From contig NZ_CP071849.1 in the NCBI RefSeq assembly GCF_023716565.1, positions 372,001 to 436,000 on the forward strand: 64,000 nucleotides of DNA, given 5' to 3'. The position numbers were made by a program, and so were the translations under genes. The notes under the pieces were generated by a model that saw only the letters and a list, made by a program, of their open reading frames with translations, had not been told where the DNA came from and did not search any database. Within the stretch, counting starts at the first letter, position 1. Each line of letters starts with the position of its first letter. Shown here piece after piece: positions 62,220 to 64,000 of this stretch. This DNA is from Vibrio sp. SCSIO 43136. Its GTDB lineage: Bacteria; Pseudomonadota; Gammaproteobacteria; Enterobacterales; Vibrionaceae.

Positions 62220-63212
62220 ATGATTAAGCTGGCGGTGATTGGCACCAATTGGATTACACAAAGTTTTATTAACGGGGCACTTAAAACGGGGAAATTTGCG
62301 CTAACGGCGGTCTATTCACGCCAAAAAGCGACAGCCCAAGCGTTTGCGAAAGAATACCAAACCGATGCTGAAATTCATTGTTTTGATGATTTTGAAGGGT
62401 TCTGTTACGCAAGTGATTTTGATGCGGTGTATATTGCTAGCCCAAACTCTTTCCATGCGCCGCAAGCGATAGCATTGCTTAATGCAGGTAAACACGTGAT
62501 TTGTGAGAAGCCATTAGGTTCCCACATCGCAGAAGTCGAGGCCATGTATCAAGCCGCTGAGCAAAGTGGCACGGTTTTGTTTGAAGCATACAAAGCGCCT
62601 TACTTACCTAACTTCAAACAGATTAAGGCCAACCTTGAGGCGATCAAACCGATTCATCGAGGCCATCTCAGTTATTGCCAGCTCTCTTCTCGTTACGCCA
62701 AGTATCTGGCTGGAGAGAATCCAAATACGTTTAACCCTCAATTTTCAAATGGCTCTACCATGGATATCGGTTACTACTGTTTTGCCGCCGCTGCAGAATT
62801 GTTCGGGGAACCAAACGCTATCCTAGCCAGTGGTGAAAAGCTGGCGTCTGGAGTAGATGCTCATGGCAGTGCAATTTTGAAATATGACGGGTTTGAGATC
62901 CTCGTCAGTCACTCTAAAGTTAGTGATGGTTTTGCGCCGAGTGATATTCAAGGTGAGCAAGGCACCCTATCTGTGGCGTTTATTTCTGATCCAACCCAAG
63001 TCACCTTGCACCGTAAGGGCGAAGACGATCTCGACCTGACCCAAGCGACCGATGAGTGGACCATGCGCTACGAAGCAGAGCATTTTGCATCGCAAATAGA
63101 AGCGGGAGAGATGGATGCTAGTGCTGTGAATCGGTCGAAAATCACCGCTAGAATCTTAACTGAAGTACGCCGTCAGGTCGGCGTGGTGTTCCCAGCGGAC
63201 TCGGTGGGCTAG
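62220..63212 (+). CDS. Gfo/Idh/MocA-family NAD(P)-dependent oxidoreductase
   Basis: A 330-residue protein. The N-terminal Rossmann fold starts 'MIKLAVIGTNWITQSFINGA', where the usual G-x-G-x-x-G reads G-T-N-W-I-T. 'ICEKPLGSH' is the family E-K-P motif, and a C-terminal alpha/beta domain includes 'MDIGYYCFAAAAELFG'. The substrate is probably a sugar or polyol derivative. The ATG at 62220 is supported by AAGGGAAGTTGC and by the position of the Rossmann strand; a reading 54 codons longer has no such support and overlaps the opposing gene. Confidence 0.9.
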   Translation: MIKLAVIGTNWITQSFINGALKTGKFALTAVYSRQKATAQAFAKEYQTDAEIHCFDDFEGFCYASDFDAVYIASPNSFHAPQAIALLNAGKHVICEKPLGSHIAEVEAMYQAAEQSGTVLFEAYKAPYLPNFKQIKANLEAIKPIHRGHLSYCQLSSRYAKYLAGENPNTFNPQFSNGSTMDIGYYCFAAAAELFGEPNAILASGEKLASGVDAHGSAILKYDGFEILVSHSKVSDGFAPSDIQGEQGTLSVAFISDPTQVTLHRKGEDDLDLTQATDEWTMRYEAEHFASQIEAGEMDASAVNRSKITARILTEVRRQVGVVFPADSVG

Positions 63213-63213
63213 T

Positions 63214-64000
63214 ATGATCAAACTTTGGTGGGGATTAGCAGCGAGCATGGCAAGTATTTCTGCCTATGCACAATGGGATTATCAAATACTGATGGATGAT
63301 AAAAATCCAGCGGTAGCGATAGTGGAAGTAGACACTTCATCTCACCCCTTGATCGAGCTGATCCCTTCCAAAAGTTTGCATCAAAGCAGCTATGCCGTTG
63401 GCGTAGAGTGCCTCTACCCACCTCCTCGTCCAGAGTTTGTTGCCCAAGCACCAGATGGCTTGGGCATTACAGCAGCTCACGTCGAGCAAAAAAATAAGCT
63501 CACTCAAGAACAGATGTTAGCCGCACCAGACCCAGCGCCTTATTGGTTGCAAATGGGCTATGGCACCAGTCTTCAGTGTGAAAAAGTGCGCTGGAAACTA
63601 ACATTTGAACCGGTCGATGAGAATGGCTTTGATATCTCAGTCCAAGCTAACAGCTACACGCCATCATTGGGTTGGCATCTGATTAGTGAATGGGACTCTT
63701 TTCCTCGCCTTAGAGGGGCACAGCGAGGGCAAATCTGTGTTGAGAAAGAGCGCTGTTACCTGCTACCAAGAGAGGAGCAGGCGGCTTTACTGTTTCCAGT
63801 AGGTATGAATGCAATCTCTCTTAATATTGGAAAGCAGCCGTTAACCTTATATACCGACGTAAAAGGTTTGGTCGAACAGGCAGACCTGTGGCAACCAATG
63901 TTGGAGCGTCAGTTGCTTTATTTGCGTGGCGTGTTTCATGCTCGAGCGACACAACCAGTAGAGCTGATTGTTGTAGGCAAACAAACTGGGGAGCTTGAAG
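63214..64000 (+). CDS. exported protein of unknown family, cut by the right edge
   Basis: At least 262 codons are open to the window end. The ATG lies one base after the stop of the oxidoreductase gene, which indicates translational coupling. Residues 1-19 are a signal peptide ending 'SISAYA', and the mature chain has cysteines at spaced positions ('VECLYPP', 'LQCEKV', 'ICVEKERCYLL') that could form disulfides. I do not recognise the family. A periplasmic or surface location is likely. Confidence 0.75.
   Translation, partial: MIKLWWGLAASMASISAYAQWDYQILMDDKNPAVAIVEVDTSSHPLIELIPSKSLHQSSYAVGVECLYPPPRPEFVAQAPDGLGITAAHVEQKNKLTQEQMLAAPDPAPYWLQMGYGTSLQCEKVRWKLTFEPVDENGFDISVQANSYTPSLGWHLISEWDSFPRLRGAQRGQICVEKERCYLLPREEQAALLFPVGMNAISLNIGKQPLTLYTDVKGLVEQADLWQPMLERQLLYLRGVFHARATQPVELIVVGKQTGELE

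Overview
The window reads as part of a Vibrionaceae genome, most likely the second chromosome of a Vibrio species. The evidence is moderate GC with typical Vibrio gene families, a complete syp-type symbiosis/biofilm polysaccharide cluster, three chemoreceptors, and a pstSCAB operon next to a chemoreceptor gene. From memory, the second phosphate-transport operon on chromosome II of V. cholerae has that same neighbourhood. No rRNA, tRNA, CRISPR array, prophage or integron was seen.

Layout. 1-5.1 kb: two tandem paralogous sCache-type chemoreceptors that share an upstream sequence element, a small membrane protein and an outer-membrane barrel. 5.3-9.8 kb: an XRE-type regulator, a SigZ-like sigma factor with an upstream glutathione-S-transferase-like gene (both with cysteine tails), a secreted YtcJ-type amidohydrolase and a periplasmic solute-binding-like protein. 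9.8-14.4 kb: an acyl-CoA desaturase with a FabR-like operator, a SoxR module (soxR, OsmC-like gene, divergent MFS exporter, consensus SoxR box), a second small barrel and a DUF962 protein. 14.5-20.4 kb: a histidine kinase/response regulator/EF-hand Lcl-domain gene set, a GST, a RidA protein and a small membrane protein.

20.4-41.3 kb, minus strand: a 17-gene polysaccharide cluster collinear with the V. fischeri syp locus (sypA to sypR) but with no sypE. SypF (hybrid kinase with HPt) and SypG (sigma-54 activator) are the built-in regulators. SypA is the STAS-domain switch and SypB an OmpA-type lipoprotein. SypC, SypD and SypO form the export and chain-length machinery. SypK and SypL are the flippase and polymerase, SypR is the initiating sugar transferase, SypM an acyltransferase, and SypH, I, J, N, P and Q are glycosyltransferases. 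Sigma-54 promoter-like sequences with upstream TTCTCA-N3-TGA boxes lie ahead of sypA, sypI, sypP and, more weakly, sypM.

41.4-51.2 kb: a porin divergent from sypA, a LuxR-type regulator, a second secreted amidohydrolase, a class-C-type serine hydrolase, a nitroreductase, a trans-sulfuration PLP enzyme, a GIY-YIG protein and two GNAT acetyltransferases. 51.2-56.8 kb: a chemoreceptor and pstS-C-A-B. 56.8-58.9 kb: a REP-associated (Y1/HUH) transposase beside two direct repeat units that form the last codons of a C-terminally truncated cation-efflux gene. 59-64 kb: a LysR regulator, acetoacetyl-CoA synthetase, a Gfo/Idh/MocA oxidoreductase and an exported protein cut by the right edge.

No wholly novel system could be demonstrated. 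The points most worth a second look are the SypE-less syp locus with a P-loop-deficient SypD, the repeat-capped cation-efflux gene, the EF-hand protein attached to a two-component system, and the paired cysteine tails of SigZ and its neighbour.
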